A DNA stretch of 10,080 nucleotides from an uncultured Rhizobiaceae group bacterium (GCA_937951455.1 CALFBU010000050.1:1-10080); one strand, 5' to 3'. Shown: positions 1 through 6,831, counted from the stretch's first letter. Translations and numbers: made by a program. The notes: a model not told the origin generated them from the letters alone.

Positions 1-485
1 CTAGTGATGTTGCATTCTATGATGGTGAAACATCACAACTTAAACAATCAATTCTCAATGAAATGGCCAAGCCAGACGCGCATCCATCGTGTGCCATTAT
101 TGCTGAAACACCATTAATGTGGCAGCCACCTACCACATCAACCGACCCGGCTTATATCTCTGATAGTGTCAAAAAAGTTCACGTTGAACTGATTGGGCCT
201 GATGGTATTGTAAAATCCAACAAGATCAGGGCAGGTCTTTATGGTATGTATCCGGGCGCGAACTATGGCATCAGAACGCATCCTGCTGAAGAAATATTTA
301 TCATATGTGCAGGTGAAGTATATTGGAGGCGTGGTGATGGGGATTATGATTTGCATAAACCAGGTGAGAAATCCTATCATCAAAGCATGTTGCCCCATGC
401 TACAAAAACAACGGACAAGTCTTTTATGTCGGTCTTTATTTGGGCAGGCGACGTCTCAACTGCAGGCTATAAATATTCAGGTTAA
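1..485 (+). CDS. DMSP-lyase-family cupin protein, 5' end missing
   Basis: The reading frame is open from base 3, so the gene starts before the window; the ATG at 63 is internal, because the codons before it also read as a sensible helix (LKQSILNEMAK). About 160 residues are visible and end at TAA 483-485. The cupin core is clear: a Tyr at 264-266, then HPAEE from 279, then a Trp-Arg strand, a PG turn and PHATKT. Known DMSP lyases (DddQ, DddW, DddK) bind a metal through HxH, Glu and a later His, with a catalytic Tyr two residues after the Glu. Here the later three metal ligands are present (His 279-281, Glu 291-293, His 396-398). The first His is Arg (273-275) and the catalytic Tyr is Phe (297-299). 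Family membership is likely, but DMSP cleavage is doubtful; another small-acid substrate is possible. The product is expected to be cytoplasmic. A 153-base gap separates it from the next gene. Confidence 0.7.
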   Translation, partial: SDVAFYDGETSQLKQSILNEMAKPDAHPSCAIIAETPLMWQPPTTSTDPAYISDSVKKVHVELIGPDGIVKSNKIRAGLYGMYPGANYGIRTHPAEEIFIICAGEVYWRRGDGDYDLHKPGEKSYHQSMLPHATKTTDKSFMSVFIWAGDVSTAGYKYSG

Positions 486-529
486 TGTTAATTTCGTCCA
501 TAGTCATTGAAGAAATTTTACATACAAAA

Positions 530-553
530 ATTACAAATGTCACTTTTGTAAAT
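530..553. promoter_or_regulatory. Predicted operator of the aminotransferase operon
   Basis: TTACAAA (531-537) and TTTGTAA (545-551) form an inverted repeat with a 7-base centre, about 90 bases before the aminotransferase start. A related repeat followed by a similar tail (TTTGTAAA then TAC and TCAT) lies before the regulator gene at 2397. TTTGCAAA-like boxes are, as I recall, the known targets of RamB/PccR-type regulators, so the ScfR-family protein encoded downstream is the likely binder. A -10-like CATAAT is at 573-578, but I see no convincing -35. Confidence 0.55.
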
Positions 554-625
554 TACTCATTATACATAGTTACATAATTTTCGTATCATTTTGAACTCCA
601 ACGCTGCATCTTCCATCCAACGAAT

Positions 626-632
626 GGAGAAG
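626..632 (+). promoter_or_regulatory. Ribosome binding site that sets the aminotransferase start
   Basis: GGAGAAG lies 6 bases before the ATG at 639, ideal spacing. Earlier in-frame starts (TTG 591, ATG 624) have no such site, and the ATG at 624 overlaps it. This supports 639 as the true start. Confidence 0.7.
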
Positions 633-638
633 AATGCA

Positions 639-1838
639 ATGATGAAAAATACCAATGGCAAGACAGGTCTTTTTATTCCTGGCCCAACAAACATTCCTGA
701 CTGTGTCCGTCAGGCATTAAATGTTCCGATGCAGGATATGCGCGCTCCGGATTTTGGTGATTTGACCTTACCCTTGTTTGCAGATCTCAAAAAGGTTTTC
801 AAAACTGAAACAGCTGAAGTTTTCATGTTCCCGGGTTCTGGCACGGCCGGTTGGGAATCATGTCTTTCAAATCTTTTCAGTTCAGGTGAAAAAGTTTTGA
901 TGTCCAGCTTTGGTCAATTCTCAATGCTTTGGGTGGATATGGCTCAACGCTTTGGCCTGAATGTACATCATTGTGAGGTCGAATGGGGTCTTGGTATTCC
1001 GCATGAAGAATACCGTCAAATTCTCGAAAAGGATACAAACCATGAAATCAAGGGCGTCTTTGCTTGCCACAACGAAACTGCAACCGGAGTTGCATCGGAC
1101 ATTGGTGCCATCCGCTCTATTCTTGATGAGCTTGGTCATCCTGCACTTCTTTGCGTCGATGGCGTAAGCTCCATTGGTTCGCTGGATTTCCGCATGGATG
1201 AATGGGGTGTTGACGTTGTGGTGTCAGGCTCACAAAAAGGCTTCATGCTTCCAACAGGTTTGGCAATCGTTGCCGTGAGCCAAAAAGCGATGGAAATGCG
1301 AGGCGAGGCTAATCTTCCGCGAACATTCCTGTCTTATGACGACATGATGAAAACAAACGTAACAGGTCATTTCCCATACACGCCTGCAACCCAGCTTTTC
1401 CATGGTCTAAGAGCCTCTCTGGACTTTATCTTTGAAGAAGGTTTGGAGAATGTCATTGCAAGACACACGCGCCTTGCGCATGCCGTTCGAGCTGGTGTTC
1501 ATGCTTGGGGCTTGGAACTATGTGCCAAAGAGTCAGAAAATTATTCAGACACGGTATCAGCCATCGTCGTGCCTGCGCACATTGATAGCGCTGAAGTCCT
1601 CAAGACTGCTTACTATAAATACAACATGTCTTTGGGGGCAGGGCTGAATAAGGTTGCTGGCAAAGTGTTCCGCATCGGTCATCTTGGAGATTTAAACGAA
1701 ATCATGATTGTTCAAGCCTTAGCCGGCGCAGAAATGGCAATGCGCGACTGTGGCATCAACATTGAACTGGGCTCAGGTGTGGCGGCTGCTCAGGAAACTT
1801 TCATCGATCAAACAGCAGCAGCCAGCATCGCGGCATAA
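639..1838 (+). CDS. Class V PLP aminotransferase, BhcA/SgaA type (glyoxylate aminotransferase)
   Basis: Predicted cytoplasmic PLP enzyme that moves an amino group from aspartate, serine or alanine to glyoxylate, giving glycine. The product from ATG 639 is 399 residues, the usual family length. Visible landmarks are the N-terminal FIPGPTNIP, the cofactor-binding SGTAGWE (about 67-73), HNETATG (144-150), the PLP-ring Asp in VDGVSS (174), the Schiff-base lysine in GSQKGF (200) and the carboxylate-binding Arg in RIGHLG (345). The C-terminal LGSGVAAAQE closely matches, from memory, BhcA, the aspartate-glyoxylate aminotransferase of the beta-hydroxyaspartate cycle. The partner genes bhcB, bhcC and bhcD are not in the window, so serine- or alanine-glyoxylate transfer remains open. 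The next gene follows 11 bases later in the same operon. A TTG at 591 would add 16 residues but is poorly supported. Confidence 0.88.
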   Translation: MMKNTNGKTGLFIPGPTNIPDCVRQALNVPMQDMRAPDFGDLTLPLFADLKKVFKTETAEVFMFPGSGTAGWESCLSNLFSSGEKVLMSSFGQFSMLWVDMAQRFGLNVHHCEVEWGLGIPHEEYRQILEKDTNHEIKGVFACHNETATGVASDIGAIRSILDELGHPALLCVDGVSSIGSLDFRMDEWGVDVVVSGSQKGFMLPTGLAIVAVSQKAMEMRGEANLPRTFLSYDDMMKTNVTGHFPYTPATQLFHGLRASLDFIFEEGLENVIARHTRLAHAVRAGVHAWGLELCAKESENYSDTVSAIVVPAHIDSAEVLKTAYYKYNMSLGAGLNKVAGKVFRIGHLGDLNEIMIVQALAGAEMAMRDCGINIELGSGVAAAQETFIDQTAAASIAA

Positions 1839-1849
1839 GGAGAAAACCC

Positions 1850-2284
1850 ATGAACAAGAATTCAGTTGTAACCATTGCACGCACCATCGAACTAAATGAG
1901 ATCATCACGGATGGAAGCTTTGAACACCGCCATGTCATTGACCTTCGCTGCAGTGAAGAAGGATTGGCGCGTCCGGTAGAGGAAGATGTTTTAAAGCGTC
2001 TTAACAATCATTTTATTTCATATGACCAGATAAGCATGGATATGAATGACGTTGGGCCATGTGAAGAAATTCACCTATGTGAAATGCTACAGGAATATGA
2101 GGGCAATGTACTTTTGATTACGGAAGACGTGGCGCAAGTGGCTCACCTATGTAGCATTTACAAAATTCCTTTCACCAGCAAGGTTTTCTATGTTGTAGAA
2201 ACCGGCAAGGGTGATGTCATCAAGCCTTACATTTCTGTTGAGGCTCAGACCCAAACAGCAAAAGTGAGCTCTGTTGGAGCATAA
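1850..2284 (+). CDS. Small DUF442/tyrosine-phosphatase-like protein lacking the catalytic Cys
   Basis: A 144-residue soluble protein with a good site (AAGGAGA, 1837-1842, overlapping the previous stop) before ATG 1850, so it is co-transcribed and probably translationally coupled to the aminotransferase. The stretch HVIDLRCSEEGLARPVEED (28-46) resembles the strand-turn-helix of DUF442 and related phosphatases, where 'VIDLR..EEG' precedes a helix and a Y..I.M strand. The position where such enzymes carry HCxxGxxR instead reads LLITEDVAQVAHLC, with no Cys at the loop start and no Arg. If the fold assignment is right, this is a non-catalytic member, perhaps a binding or regulatory partner of the aminotransferase. 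No signal peptide or membrane segment is seen. The assignment rests on a remembered motif and is tentative. Confidence 0.6.
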   Translation: MNKNSVVTIARTIELNEIITDGSFEHRHVIDLRCSEEGLARPVEEDVLKRLNNHFISYDQISMDMNDVGPCEEIHLCEMLQEYEGNVLLITEDVAQVAHLCSIYKIPFTSKVFYVVETGKGDVIKPYISVEAQTQTAKVSSVGA

Positions 2285-2330
2285 TTTAAAAATTTGAACT
2301 GAGGCCTACCCCGATTGGTTCGGTTCTCAT

Positions 2331-2375
2331 AAAAGCCGCAAGTGAGTTCTCCAATTCTCATTTGCGGCTTTTTTT
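2331..2375 (+). terminator. Strong rho-independent terminator
   Basis: A 16-bp stem (2331-2346 with 2357-2372) has one G-U pair and a core GCCGCAA/TTGCGGC. The loop is 10 bases (2347-2356) and the 3' side runs into a tract of seven Ts (2369-2375). It lies 47 bases after the phosphatase-like gene and 65 before the next start, so it separates the operon from the regulator gene. Confidence 0.93.
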
Positions 2376-2396
2376 GTATTTAAAGAAAAAGTCGCA

Positions 2397-2439
2397 TTTA
2401 CAAAATTGACTTTTTTGTAAACTACGTCATCTTGTTGTT
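2397..2439 (+). promoter_or_regulatory. Promoter and autoregulatory operator of the ScfR-type gene
   Basis: TTTACAAA (2397-2404) and TTTGTAAA (2414-2421) form a perfect 8-base inverted repeat with 9 bases between arms, followed by CTACGTCAT. It matches the site at 530-553, though the spacer is 2 bases longer. A -35-like TTGACT (2406-2411) lies inside the repeat, so a bound protein would block polymerase. With a weak -10 near 2429-2435, transcription would start at or near the ATG at 2440. No Shine-Dalgarno is present. Confidence 0.6.
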
Positions 2440-3852
2440 ATGGCGGGTGAAAAAATATTCATTGGTCCCAAACTAAGGGAATTACGGCAATCGCGGCAAT
2501 TGACCCAGGCGGAAATGGCTGGGGAATTAAGCGTGAGCGCAAGCTACATCAATCTGATTGAGCGCAACCAAAGACCTGCCTCACTTAAGTTTCTGATTAA
2601 TCTTTCCGACAAATATGGATTAAACTGGCGTGAGCTGACCAATACGGACAGTAATATTGCACTTTCTGATCTGCGCCAGATCACCAAAGACCCTGCCTTT
2701 GGCGATATTAATCCCGATATCGAAGAACTTCGCTCAGCGCTTGAAGGTGCACCTAACCTGATGAACGGCTTTGTAAACATCTTCAACGCCTATCGCACCT
2801 ATGGCGAACGCCTGGCAGAGCAAAATGAATTCATCTCGCCCAATCACGGTTCAAGCCTTGGTATAGAACAAAGCGTGCATGATTTTTTCCGAAGCCATAA
2901 TAACTATTTTGATGCCATCGAAGTCTGCGCGGAAAAATGTCGAAAAGCATGCATTAAAGACAGAGAAGAGATTTATGGTGGTTTAAAAAAGCACCTTACA
3001 CACTCACTGAATGTATATGTAAAACTGGTTCGCGATGAAATTTTAGGATCGTCACTTAGATATTACGACCGTGAAAAACGTCAGCTTATGTTATCTGATG
3101 GTTTAGATCATCAAAATCAGGTTTTCCAGCTAGCTCACATGGTTGGCATGATCGAGTTTATTAATACGTTGAACAGGCAACTCCCAACTTCGATTATGGA
3201 AAATGAAGTTGCTTCCTCCAGATGCAGGGTGGAATTGGCGAACTATTTTGCCGCCGCCATTCTCATGCCATACGATGAATTTTATGAAGAGGCGCTCAGA
3301 ACGAAGTATGACATAGACCGACTGGCCGCCATCTTCTCCGTTTCCTACGAGCAGGTTTGCCACCGTCTGACGACATTGCAAAAGCCGGGCAAACGCGGCA
3401 TTCCGTTTTTCTTCCTTCGCGTTGATCGTGGCGGCAATGTTTCCAAACGCTTTAATGTAACGCCCATTCAGCTGGCAAGGTTTGGCGGCGCATGCCCGAA
3501 ACTCGACGTCCATTATTGCTTCCGCGTGCCTGGGCGCATTTTAACACAAATCGTCGAAATGCCGGATCACAGCAGATACATGACCGTCAACAGAACCGTT
3601 GATAGACCTTCAATCCGCTTCTCTACAGAAGACAAACGTCTGGCAATTTCACTGGGCTGCCCCGTCGAATACGCACCAGAACTGGTTTACGGCAGCGTGC
3701 AGGATTCTGTTTCCACCCAAAGTGTAACAGAAGTCGGCGTCAACTGCCGCCTATGTCCAAGACACAACTGCCAACAACGCGCCCACGACCCATTCCACTC
3801 AACCCTGACGATTGATGAAGATAGGCGAGGGGTTACGCATTTTGAGAGCTAG
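2440..3852 (+). CDS. ScfR/RamB-family transcriptional regulator (XRE HTH + IrrE-like + DUF2083)
   Basis: A 470-residue cytoplasmic DNA-binding protein. An XRE helix-turn-helix occupies about residues 8-65 (LTQAEMAGELSVSASYINLI then ERNQRP). A long IrrE/ImmA-like middle region follows: AHMVGMIE stands where metallopeptidases have HExxH, so it is not a protease. The hallmark segments LANYFAAAILMPY, QVCHRLTTLQKPGKRG, PFFFLRVDRGGN and FARFGG-like RFGGACP come next. The C-terminal DUF2083 domain has three cysteines spaced C-x2-C-x4-C (436, 439, 444). Length and order fit full members of the short-chain fatty acyl-CoA regulators: RamB controls the glyoxylate bypass, PrpR and PccR control propionyl-CoA use. 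The inverted repeat in its own promoter and before the aminotransferase operon suggests it regulates both. The ATG at 2440 matches the family N-terminus despite lacking a ribosome binding site. Confidence 0.92.
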   Translation: MAGEKIFIGPKLRELRQSRQLTQAEMAGELSVSASYINLIERNQRPASLKFLINLSDKYGLNWRELTNTDSNIALSDLRQITKDPAFGDINPDIEELRSALEGAPNLMNGFVNIFNAYRTYGERLAEQNEFISPNHGSSLGIEQSVHDFFRSHNNYFDAIEVCAEKCRKACIKDREEIYGGLKKHLTHSLNVYVKLVRDEILGSSLRYYDREKRQLMLSDGLDHQNQVFQLAHMVGMIEFINTLNRQLPTSIMENEVASSRCRVELANYFAAAILMPYDEFYEEALRTKYDIDRLAAIFSVSYEQVCHRLTTLQKPGKRGIPFFFLRVDRGGNVSKRFNVTPIQLARFGGACPKLDVHYCFRVPGRILTQIVEMPDHSRYMTVNRTVDRPSIRFSTEDKRLAISLGCPVEYAPELVYGSVQDSVSTQSVTEVGVNCRLCPRHNCQQRAHDPFHSTLTIDEDRRGVTHFES

Positions 3853-4235
3853 AGTAATGGCAGATGTGTGCCAGAAGTGACAAAAATTTGAAACGGCGCT
3901 AATGACTGCTTAGGCCCAATCTGAAACCTTCGTTAATCACAGCATATTGTCGCTCTAGGCTCAGATTCGTCGGTTACCGGCTGTATCAGTTAGGTTCGCT
4001 TCGCGCCCCCATGTAGATCACTTGAGCGATTAAAAGCACCAGTCGCGAGATCGTTCGTTCGGTAAAATCCTAGAATACTTTTTAGACGAATTAATTGCGA
4101 AAACATGTGCCTATGATCTCCAGATTCCTACACACTTTCGTATGAAGAGGGTTCGATCCTAATAATGTGGGTTGTCACTCCTCAGCACCCATGGCATAAA
4201 TTTAAGGCTGTAATTTAAGAAAGATTATTTGTAGC
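3853..4235. other. Intergenic tract with repeat fragment, no supported gene
   Basis: I see no convincing gene here. The tract contains GCTAATGACTGCTT at 3898-3911, repeated after the next gene, and a short inverted pair AATCTGA/TCAGATT (3918-3924 and 3961-3967). A small open frame (ATG 4165 to TAA 4216-4218, 17 codons) lacks a ribosome binding site and is not called. No terminator is obvious after the regulator gene. The sequence reads like decayed intergenic repeat material of the kind common in alphaproteobacteria; that is recollection, not a match I could run. Confidence 0.5.
3898..3911 (+). repeat. Direct repeat copy 1 (GCTAATGACTGCTT)
   Basis: Fourteen bases identical to 4993-5006, followed in both copies by a short divergent stretch and then CCCAA. 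The two copies bracket the orphan gene at 4236-4859 in the same orientation. A 14-base match in 10 kb can occur by chance, but both copies lying in non-coding DNA with similar flanks makes a shared intergenic element more likely. Confidence 0.5.
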
Positions 4236-4859
4236 ATGATGACGAGCATTGCGTGCAGCTGGATGATGGGCGACTCGACTTTGATCAAGTGGCTAACTGC
4301 CGACATATGTGCTAACCCTTCCACTGAACAAAAAGCTGTCGAAGCCATGGGGTTGCTTTCCCATGGTCAGCCTGTTCCGGAGGACATGTGCCCTACGAAA
4401 ATTTGGGGCGATGCCGGGAAGGGATATATTCGTAGACTGCCAAATCTGTTCAATGCCAACGGCTATTATGTAGTCTCGTCTAAAGCCGCAGAAGTCCTCA
4501 GGCAGTTCGAACTTGGACAAGGCGCGCTCTATCCTGTTGAGATATTTCAGTCGGACCAGACAACACCCGTCGACGGTAAATGGTACTGCTGGGTCTTTGG
4601 CAACAGCAAAGCGGGACTCGATGTTAGTGCAAGCAAGAACCTAAAACCATTTGGTGTCTCTGGGCGTAGGTTTACGATGCCACAGCCATTGTTGGACGGT
4701 GTGATAGCGATACGGCCAGAGGTTCTTGATGGACCCGATGTCTGGACTGACCCTGCACTTTTTAAGTCCGTGTTCTTTAGTGGTGCTTTAGCTGATGCTT
4801 TGACAAACGCCCGGATGGAGAGCGATTTTCGATTGGCATTTTGTTCGATTGGAGGATGA
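4236..4859 (+). CDS. Orphan protein resembling the Imm11/DUF1629 family
   Basis: A 207-residue protein, predicted soluble and cytoplasmic. The centre and C-terminus resemble, from memory, the Imm11 (DUF1629) family of immunity-like proteins: LPNLFNANGYYVVSSKAAEV (about 68-87), GALYPVEIF, the strand WYCWVFGNSKAG, a DVWTDPALFKSVFFSG segment near 170-185, and a closing SDFRLAFCS. Family members are thought to neutralise contact-dependent or polymorphic toxins, but no toxin gene lies beside it, and many family members are orphans of unknown role. The start is uncertain: two ATGs (4236 and 4239) and no good ribosome site; an in-frame stop at 4203-4205 rules out a longer version. It is flanked by repeat-containing non-coding DNA, suggesting acquisition by transfer. 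'Hypothetical protein' is the safe alternative. Confidence 0.7.
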   Translation: MMTSIACSWMMGDSTLIKWLTADICANPSTEQKAVEAMGLLSHGQPVPEDMCPTKIWGDAGKGYIRRLPNLFNANGYYVVSSKAAEVLRQFELGQGALYPVEIFQSDQTTPVDGKWYCWVFGNSKAGLDVSASKNLKPFGVSGRRFTMPQPLLDGVIAIRPEVLDGPDVWTDPALFKSVFFSGALADALTNARMESDFRLAFCSIGG

Positions 4860-5120
4860 AAACTGTCAGTCAGCTGGTAATGAATAACGATGGCCATCGG
4901 GGTAGAAGAACCAACGCCCGATTCGCCTTTCTATGTCATCAAAAGCTAGCAGTTTTCTTCCGAGCCCATTTCAGATGTTCGCAAAGACCGCGGCTAATGA
5001 CTGCTTCCTACCCAAATTACCAATTCGGTGAAAATTGTGCTCAGTCGCTTTGTCCCAATATCAGCCGTTAGGCTTTGAAATTCTAATGTCCACATTGGGT
5101 CATAACCCGCCATCACACCC
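4860..5120. other. Intergenic tract with second repeat copy
   Basis: This lies between the orphan gene and the 3' end of the minus-strand PhnD-like gene. Open frames here have no family resemblance and no ribosome sites. It contains the second GCTAATGACTGCTT (4993-5006) and, on the opposite strand near 5080-5110, a TGACCCAATGTGGACATTA stretch that resembles the ends of widespread alphaproteobacterial intergenic repeats as I remember them. No terminator with a T-tract is visible for either convergent gene. Confidence 0.5.
4993..5006 (+). repeat. Direct repeat copy 2 (GCTAATGACTGCTT)
   Basis: Identical to 3898-3911, 1095 bases downstream and in the same orientation. Together they bracket the Imm11-like gene. 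Confidence 0.5.
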
Positions 5121-5894
5121 CTAAACCTTGAACCCGTCATAATCCGAAGGTTTGGCCTTCACCAATCCCTTTATCAAAAGTGTTTGCAGGATGTCTTCTG
5201 GTGTTTCTTCTAGGGCTTGTTCAATCGCTTCATAGAGTAGGGGAGTAAGATGTGCATTGTCTTTGGCGGTGATGAGCGGCAGGCCGGGTTTGGGTTTTGA
5301 ATTGCCCAGCACAACAATTTTGGAAACGGCCTCTGGTTCATAATGTTTTGCCAGTTCGAAAGCGATGGCGTCTATGGCGGCTATGTTTGCGTCCCCATTG
5401 GCAACGGCAGAAATCGAATTGCGATGCGCACCAGTGACGATGCGTTTTTCTTTGGCAATGGATTCTTCGGCGGGTTTTCCGGTTATCTCTGCAAAGACAT
5501 GAAAGCCTGATTGTGAATCGTCACTGTTGATGGCCAGTTTTTCGACAAATTCAAATGCTTGCGGCGATACAAGGTGATCATAATCATCATCATCGTGCCC
5601 GATATAAACAGAGTTGTAATCACCGGCTGGACAATCGGGCAGATCGTAGTCAAACCGTGCGAAAGGCGTGACTTGTTCTTTCAGATAATTGGCATAAGGC
5701 CAGCCACATGTTTGTCCGAGTATGAGTTCGGAATTGCTCCAAAGGGCTGCTGGATGTGCATCGCGTTCAAGCTTTGCGGGTGCTGCAATCTCTCTTTGGG
5801 TCAATTGATTGTATATGTGTGACCAAAGCACATCAAGCGCATGAGAGGTTTCCGGCCAGTCATACATCGAGAGAGTAGCAACAGCTGTATTCAC
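5121..5894 (-). CDS. PhnD-like phosphate/phosphonate-binding-fold protein without signal peptide
   Basis: A 257-residue protein of the PhnD/SsuA-like binding fold (ABC phosphonate-binding family). Hallmarks are SMYDWPE at the N-terminus (9-15), LGQTCGWPY (59-67), YNSVYIG (93-99), TGAHRNS (154-160) and DANIAAIDAIAFELAK (168-183). Homologous periplasmic proteins carry a signal peptide; this one begins directly with the first strand (NTAVATLSMYDW), so it probably stays in the cytoplasm, and no ABC permease or ATPase is adjacent. The start is GTG at 5894, four bases after the desaturase stop, so translation is likely coupled. An ATG at residue 10 would cut the first strand and is rejected. The ligand is unknown; a role as an accessory or sensor protein for the desaturase module is inference. 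It ends with TAG at 5123-5121. Confidence 0.85.
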   Translation of the reverse strand: MNTAVATLSMYDWPETSHALDVLWSHIYNQLTQREIAAPAKLERDAHPAALWSNSELILGQTCGWPYANYLKEQVTPFARFDYDLPDCPAGDYNSVYIGHDDDDYDHLVSPQAFEFVEKLAINSDDSQSGFHVFAEITGKPAEESIAKEKRIVTGAHRNSISAVANGDANIAAIDAIAFELAKHYEPEAVSKIVVLGNSKPKPGLPLITAKDNAHLTPLLYEAIEQALEETPEDILQTLLIKGLVKAKPSDYDGFKV

Positions 5895-5898
5895 TTTG

Positions 5899-6831
5899 TT
5901 ATCCGTTCAAGTTCCCACTTCTTAGAAAAGGATGGGGAATGGCTTCTTTTGGTGTGAGAAAATATTTACGAAATATCTCTCCATATGAAGCGTAGATATA
6001 GTGATTATTCGATTGTTTCAACTGGTCGCTGTGTTTGTGATAATAATGGGGTAATTCATACCATGGAATGCCAGGCTTCTCGTGGTGAACTGCATGAAGG
6101 TTGTTATACAAAAACAAAAAAGCCAGTGGACAGCATCTTTCAATGATAACCGTGCGTTCCGCGTGACCTTCACTCGCCTGATGTTCAAGATAAGTTCTTA
6201 TCATCAACAGAGATAGGCCTAGATAAGAGGCTATGAAATAACTCCATAACGGGACCTGACTGTAACTCTTGATGAATATTATGAGTACAGTGACAAGCAT
6301 AAAATGCATGGTCCAGATACGCATCAAATACCAGCGCATGTTCTTGTTCGTGAGTAGTTGAACCGTTTCTGAAACATAAAACTTCGACACGGAAATTACT
6401 GGGCCAATCAACATTCTACCCAAGAGTGTATTATTGAATGTCAAGAATAACTGTACGATTGCATTCATTTTCTCATACGCCAGTTTTGGATAATACCAGC
6501 TTTCGGGATCATCAAAAGGGTCTGTCAGTTCGTCGGTTTCGTGGTGTTGAATGTGAGTATCCCTAAACCGTTCGTATGGGAAAACCCAACCGAGTGGAAA
6601 TAAAACAAGTAAACGGTTAGCGCGGACGTTTCGCGTTGGGTGACCATGAATAGCTTCATGAGTGAGGGATAAAAACAGTGTTGAGTTCAAGGCAAACAAT
6701 AAGATCCACAGTATGACGGGTATGGCATGCCCAAACATAACGAGTACCAGCCATACCGCATAATTGAGTATGATGAGCGACAGAGTAGGTAACTCAATAA
6801 TTTTATGTAATTTCTGCAAAATTTTCCTCAT
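5899..6831 (-). CDS. Membrane fatty acid desaturase, three-His-box type
   Basis: A 310-residue integral membrane di-iron enzyme that inserts a double bond in, or hydroxylates, an acyl chain or lipid. The three histidine boxes are intact: HEAIHGH (58-64), HIQHH (93-97) and HAVHH (246-250), with an extra EH..EGH near 216-223. Hydrophobic spans lie at about 17-36, 38-56, 174-190 and 196-213, giving the usual topology with boxes facing the cytoplasm. The DPFDDPESWY after box II is typical of bacterial members. The substrate cannot be read from the sequence. It is the first gene of a two-gene operon with the PhnD-like gene and is divergent from an XRE regulator. The start ATG (6831-6829) lacks a visible ribosome site; no better start exists in the frame. 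Confidence 0.9.
   Translation of the reverse strand: MRKILQKLHKIIELPTLSLIILNYAVWLVLVMFGHAIPVILWILLFALNSTLFLSLTHEAIHGHPTRNVRANRLLVLFPLGWVFPYERFRDTHIQHHETDELTDPFDDPESWYYPKLAYEKMNAIVQLFLTFNNTLLGRMLIGPVISVSKFYVSETVQLLTNKNMRWYLMRIWTMHFMLVTVLIIFIKSYSQVPLWSYFIASYLGLSLLMIRTYLEHQASEGHAERTVIIERCCPLAFLFLYNNLHAVHHEKPGIPWYELPHYYHKHSDQLKQSNNHYIYASYGEIFRKYFLTPKEAIPHPFLRSGNLNG

Noticed and set aside
63-65. ATG at 63 as the start of the cupin gene
   Set aside because: The frame stays open to the window edge with plausible coding sequence, and no ribosome site precedes 63.
591-638. Upstream TTG (591) and ATG (624) starts for the aminotransferase
   Set aside because: The strong GGAGAAG site is spaced for ATG 639, and family members begin close to the FIPGPTNIP segment.
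2154-2167. GCATTTACAAAATT is identical to 2394-2407, suggesting a third operator half-site
   Set aside because: It lies inside a coding sequence, lacks the second TTTGTAAA arm, and a 14-base AT-rich match in 10 kb is plausible by chance.
3130-3513. 127-codon open frame on the minus strand
   Set aside because: It lies wholly inside the well-supported ScfR-family gene and shows no family features of its own.
2440-3852. An active IrrE/ImmA-type protease domain in the regulator
   Set aside because: The expected HExxH is replaced by HMVGM, so the zinc-binding catalytic motif is absent.
4141-4195. GGGTTCGATCCT followed by a CAGCACCCA-like end suggests a tRNA 3' half
   Set aside because: The bases that should form the T-stem (GAGGG with CTAAT) pair poorly, and there is no acceptor or anticodon arm upstream.
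4165-4218. 17-codon open frame before the orphan gene as a leader peptide
   Set aside because: No ribosome site and no hairpin or attenuator arrangement after it.
4841-5071. Open frame of 76 codons overlapping the end of the Imm11-like gene
   Set aside because: No ribosome site, no family resemblance, and it runs through the repeat-bearing non-coding tract.
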